Below, piece by piece: positions 60,701-64,000 of a stretch of DNA of 64,000 nt. Origin of the DNA: Hyperoplus lanceolatus (taxonomy: Eukaryota > Chordata > Actinopteri > Uranoscopiformes > Ammodytidae). Location: contig CM049395.1 of the NCBI GenBank assembly GCA_026929865.2, positions 36,812,501-36,876,500 on the forward strand, in the 5' to 3' direction. A program made the position numbers and the translations under genes. Under the pieces are notes generated by a model. It had not been told where the DNA came from, did not search any database, and was given only the letters and a program-made list of their open reading frames with translations. The first letter of the stretch is position 1. Each line of letters starts with the position of its first letter.

Positions 60701-63700
60701 TGAGAGGCACAGGTGTGGGGCTTAAAACAGTGTGAAGTTAGCCAGACATAGTCAGTATATAGTGTGCTATACAGTATGGCAGTGTATTTCAGGAGCTTCC
60801 TCCTACAGCTGGGTGCCAGACTTACATACATTTTTGCCCTGTGTCTCAGGCAATTTCCTCCACTTATGTCACCGTAAATGCTTACAGAGACACCGCCCCC
60901 TGTTTAAGGGTGCATATATGTGCTGTTGAAGAGGAAAAAGTCATTTGCCTTCTGGTGATGTGCGGAAAATTGGGGTCCAACTTTACACCTGCTGGTATCT
61001 ACTCTCATTTCCCACCCTGAGGCCAGCTCCTGGGATGTTGTGTTCCTCACTGATCTTTGGCAAATTCACTGAAAGGTTCCTGCACTTTTATTTTCACTGG
61101 ATTTGTAAATCCCCTACAGGAACTTTTAAAGTCTCATTGTTCCTCTGATGATCATAAATTACGTGTAACAGCAAACAAGAATATCAGCGAAAAAGCTATT
61201 TTGTAAAGTTATTTTTATTCCTACTTATGGTTACGATTTTTCCCAGGAACTTGGACAGAAAGATTTACGGCAGGCAGACTGGAAAATCCTGTCTCTCCCA
61301 AATGGTGCTAAATCAAAGTTTACTTTGGTTCACCATCGTCATTATGATTATTAATCTTAAAAATGCACATATTAATACATTACGTCATTGCAATGCATCC
61401 TGCTCACTGGCTTCCTAAACTAATGTGTGCACACGCTGGCAAATACATATCTTTAGGACAGCAGGCGCTTGTGTTGTAAAAACACTACTGCTTTTGTCCA
61501 AAGGTGCCGCTAGAATCAACAAAAACTGAAAGCTCGGCCAACTTACTTGTCCAAATTGTCCTATTGCCCTCTAAAGCATGTGGTGGGAAATGGTTATATT
61601 TGGAATATGAGGGTGTTGGCTTACTGTAAATAATGTAAAAGCAACAGTAACAGAAACCCTTTGACCTTCCTCTTTCTACACTCCGTTGCTCATCTGTGTT
61701 CGCAGAGCTGTGATAACAGCTGGTGATGTTTGGGGCTTGCTTCTCTCTGATCCTCTCAACTTGCTCTAGGAGCTGGTGGAGAGGTGGGCCGTCTGATAGC
61801 TGGGCCATATTGACACTGCTGAACCACGAGGCCCTTAAACCCACAACAGGCTATCTGATTTCCTTCCAAGGGATCCCCAGAGAGTGAGAGCTTCCATTTT
61901 TCTTAACTTGTGTATAAGTAAACTGCAGGACCTGGCTGGGAGGTCAAATCAATCTCTGCTATTTATTACATAGAAATGTGACACCCGTCTTAAATGCTCC
62001 CGTCCCCAGTGATTTAGCCTTGTGTCTGCGCTATGTCTGCAGAGTGTGTGCTGGTGTGTGTGTGCATGCCAGCGAGGTGGGGAGCGCAGCATTTTACGAC
62101 CATTGTGCCAAATTGTCTTTTTCTCCGTCTTGACTCTTGTAAACAAAGATGGGTTAATATGTTCTTTGAAGACAGTTTTATGTAAAGCTTTTAGCCCTGG
62201 TGTATGTATCATATTTACTGTAAGTACACTTCAAACACAGGGGCAGGCTAATGCCATTAGAATGAGTAAGGATCGTAGTCATGCACAGGTCAACTCTTGA
62301 ACACGTGCCTGAATATGAACAGTATTTCATGCTAGCTCAGCACGCTTTGATGCTCGTTTAGGTTATGTCTGTATTAAGTTGTTCAGACGGTGCAGGAGAA
62401 TAGGAGTGTGACGCAGTCATTAGCTCCTAAAGAGAGGATGCAATCCTATTTCTGTGGGAAGCAGAGCTCTGTTTACTGCGTGACAATGTGATATTGTGCG
62501 GCTCATGCTGTCCTAATTGGAAACAGTCTCACCCCACAAAAGGTGCATAAGACCCCTGATTTTGTGAGGCAATCTCACCCCTCCCCTTTCCCACCCCCAC
62601 CTCCTTCCCTCTGAAGAGCAGCAAACCCCCCTGAAGCATTTCCTTAATCCTCCGGAAGATCATGGTCTCCCACTAAATGTGGTACCTGTGGACAAACAAT
62701 GGATTTTTCCATAATAATAAGTTGAAGATTTCATTATGAGTGCCTAATGGATGGACAAGGCTAGGCACACGGAGAAGCTTCCTTTTGATCAGCAGCATAG
62801 GGTTAATCCATGGTAAGAAATAATGGAGGTTTAGAGAGAAGGGGGAGGCAGTATTGAGCTGGGCTGAATTTACAGCCGAGAGGGCTCAGTAAAAGGATGA
62901 TTTTTAGAGCCTCTCGCTGCGTATTGAAGGGAAGACTGTCTGACAAGTCATCAATGAGGCCCGGCGCTGTACTAAACTAATGAAAGCTGCATTTGATCTT
63001 CTTCGAAGAGGTTCAATACCACTCCTGCTATTATTTAAGTCCTCAGCTTCACCCAAACCTGTTTTCAGATCCACACAAATCATTAAATTGCACAGTGAAG
63101 TAAACTGTGTTTGTAAGTATTGGATGAGGAGGAAATATCTAAACTGCTTGTAATGTATCCCTGTTGATTGCATCCAATAGACACATCCTAACTTGTTTAG
63201 AGCCTGTCGAAGTCTCTCTGCTGGTTTAGGTTCAGTTAACAGTCACATTATTGTGCTTTAGTGTAAGAATCATGTTATTTATATTTCAGATACAAATATC
63301 ATAGATGTGCAGGGACAGATTTTCCATGCACTTAGACTATTCTGTTTTTGTTATTACTAGTTTGGTCATCTTGTGTGGTCTGATAATTGTAGTCCTTCCA
63401 GTGAGACTTCAATTCTAAAGGGCTTGAATGTGAACTGGTCTACAGGATAGCACTAGCATTTTATATGTGTTTTGACCTTGTATATATTCTACTATTCTGG
63501 TCTCAAAGGAGGCCACCTGAAAGTCAAACGGTTGGAACCAAATACTAAATCTTATCTCCCGCGTATATATTTAACTAAAACACTGAGGTCTGCTGCCGGC
63601 TATATTATTTTCTCATTGAACCAAAATAAAAATAAAGCCGGGTTGTTGAATTTATATTCAAGCTAAAATGTTAAGGGCCACCCCGACCGCACTTAAGAGT

Positions 63701-64000
63701 CAAGCAGGATGAAAGATTTGGTCTGTGCCTGTGCCAAAGAACAGGGCATGCGTCATCTGCTAACATCAATGATGGGGCTGCACCGCAAGCAAAACAGCCC
63801 ATCCTCGCACTTGAACTGCAGTGATTCAAGGTTATGTTAACTGAAACATGTTGTAGTAATAATATAAACACTGTGATAAACCAGCAGTTTGTGAGATTTC
63901 AGTAATACATCTGGCCAGAGGGGGACTGACTGAAATTTGTGATGACATCAAGTGGTTGTTAGTGTAAAAGTCTCCCATTATGCATCTGTTCTGCATCTAA
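57701..64000. other. Unique DNA, no gene seen
   Basis: Only a poly(A) run at about 58563-58582 stands out as repeat. Low-stop stretches at 59815-60332 and 61485-61844 (119 codons on the minus strand) lack convincing splice sites. Stretches around 59440-59860 and 62500-62990 contain many TAATTA, TTAATCA and ATTTGCAT-like sites and little simple repeat, and are enhancer candidates. Confidence 0.4.

Noticed and set aside
61485-61844. 119-codon minus-strand frame
   Set aside because: No splice sites, promoter or recognisable domain; an amphipathic HQLLEQVERIREKQ stretch alone is not enough.

Overview
This window looks like intergenic or deep-intronic DNA from a teleost fish. The evidence is the repeat content: many short non-autonomous hAT elements, Tc1-type DNA transposons, TTAA-target MITEs, tRNA-derived SINEs that share a 3' tail with LINE-type repeats, and long (CA)n, (TC)n and (AAT)n tracts in AT-rich DNA. 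I found no complete host gene, rRNA, tRNA, CRISPR array or bacterial-type operon. Nearly all short open frames are chance frames or transposon remnants. I saw no LTR element, retrovirus, Polinton or LINE reading frame.

Layout. 1-2379 is apparently unique. 2380-3533 is a decayed IS630/Tc1-type element. 3771-9568 is a nested composite: an old hAT-like element, still bracketed by a near-perfect 8-bp target duplication, holds a deleted Tc1 element, a 2.26-kb repeat (copy A) inside that Tc1, another GC-rich transposon end, and a 1.28-kb hAT MITE. 11190-15617 is a nearly continuous run of MITEs and hAT elements with nested Tc1 and SINE copies. 16933-19384 is a patchwork of hAT ends, a short tandem repeat and a SINE. 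19385-28779 is mostly unique. 28780-31153 is a hAT-type left end followed by copy B of the 2.2-kb repeat. 32892-33890 is a Harbinger-type element with TAA duplications. 35300-35806 and 54582-55855 are two members of one TTAA-target family. Single hAT elements lie at 42154-43183 and 45951-46806, and a long-TIR element at 47493-48278. 49049-50977 is a hAT with perfect target duplications and two other transposons inside it. 56843-57694 is a foldback element with arms of about 355 bp. 57695-64000 is unique.

The only non-transposon coding candidates are two single open stretches with good splice-site context on the + strand, 15677-15811 and 40843-41107. I could not name either. Several unique stretches rich in homeodomain-type TAATTA cores could be conserved non-coding enhancers, but that needs an alignment.

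There is no gene network to describe. The window's interest is its transposon stratigraphy: target-site duplications give an insertion order at several loci. Some structures could also act today: a long hairpin that could yield double-stranded RNA, an intact DNA-binding-only transposase ORF, and two direct 2.2-kb copies 24.8 kb apart.
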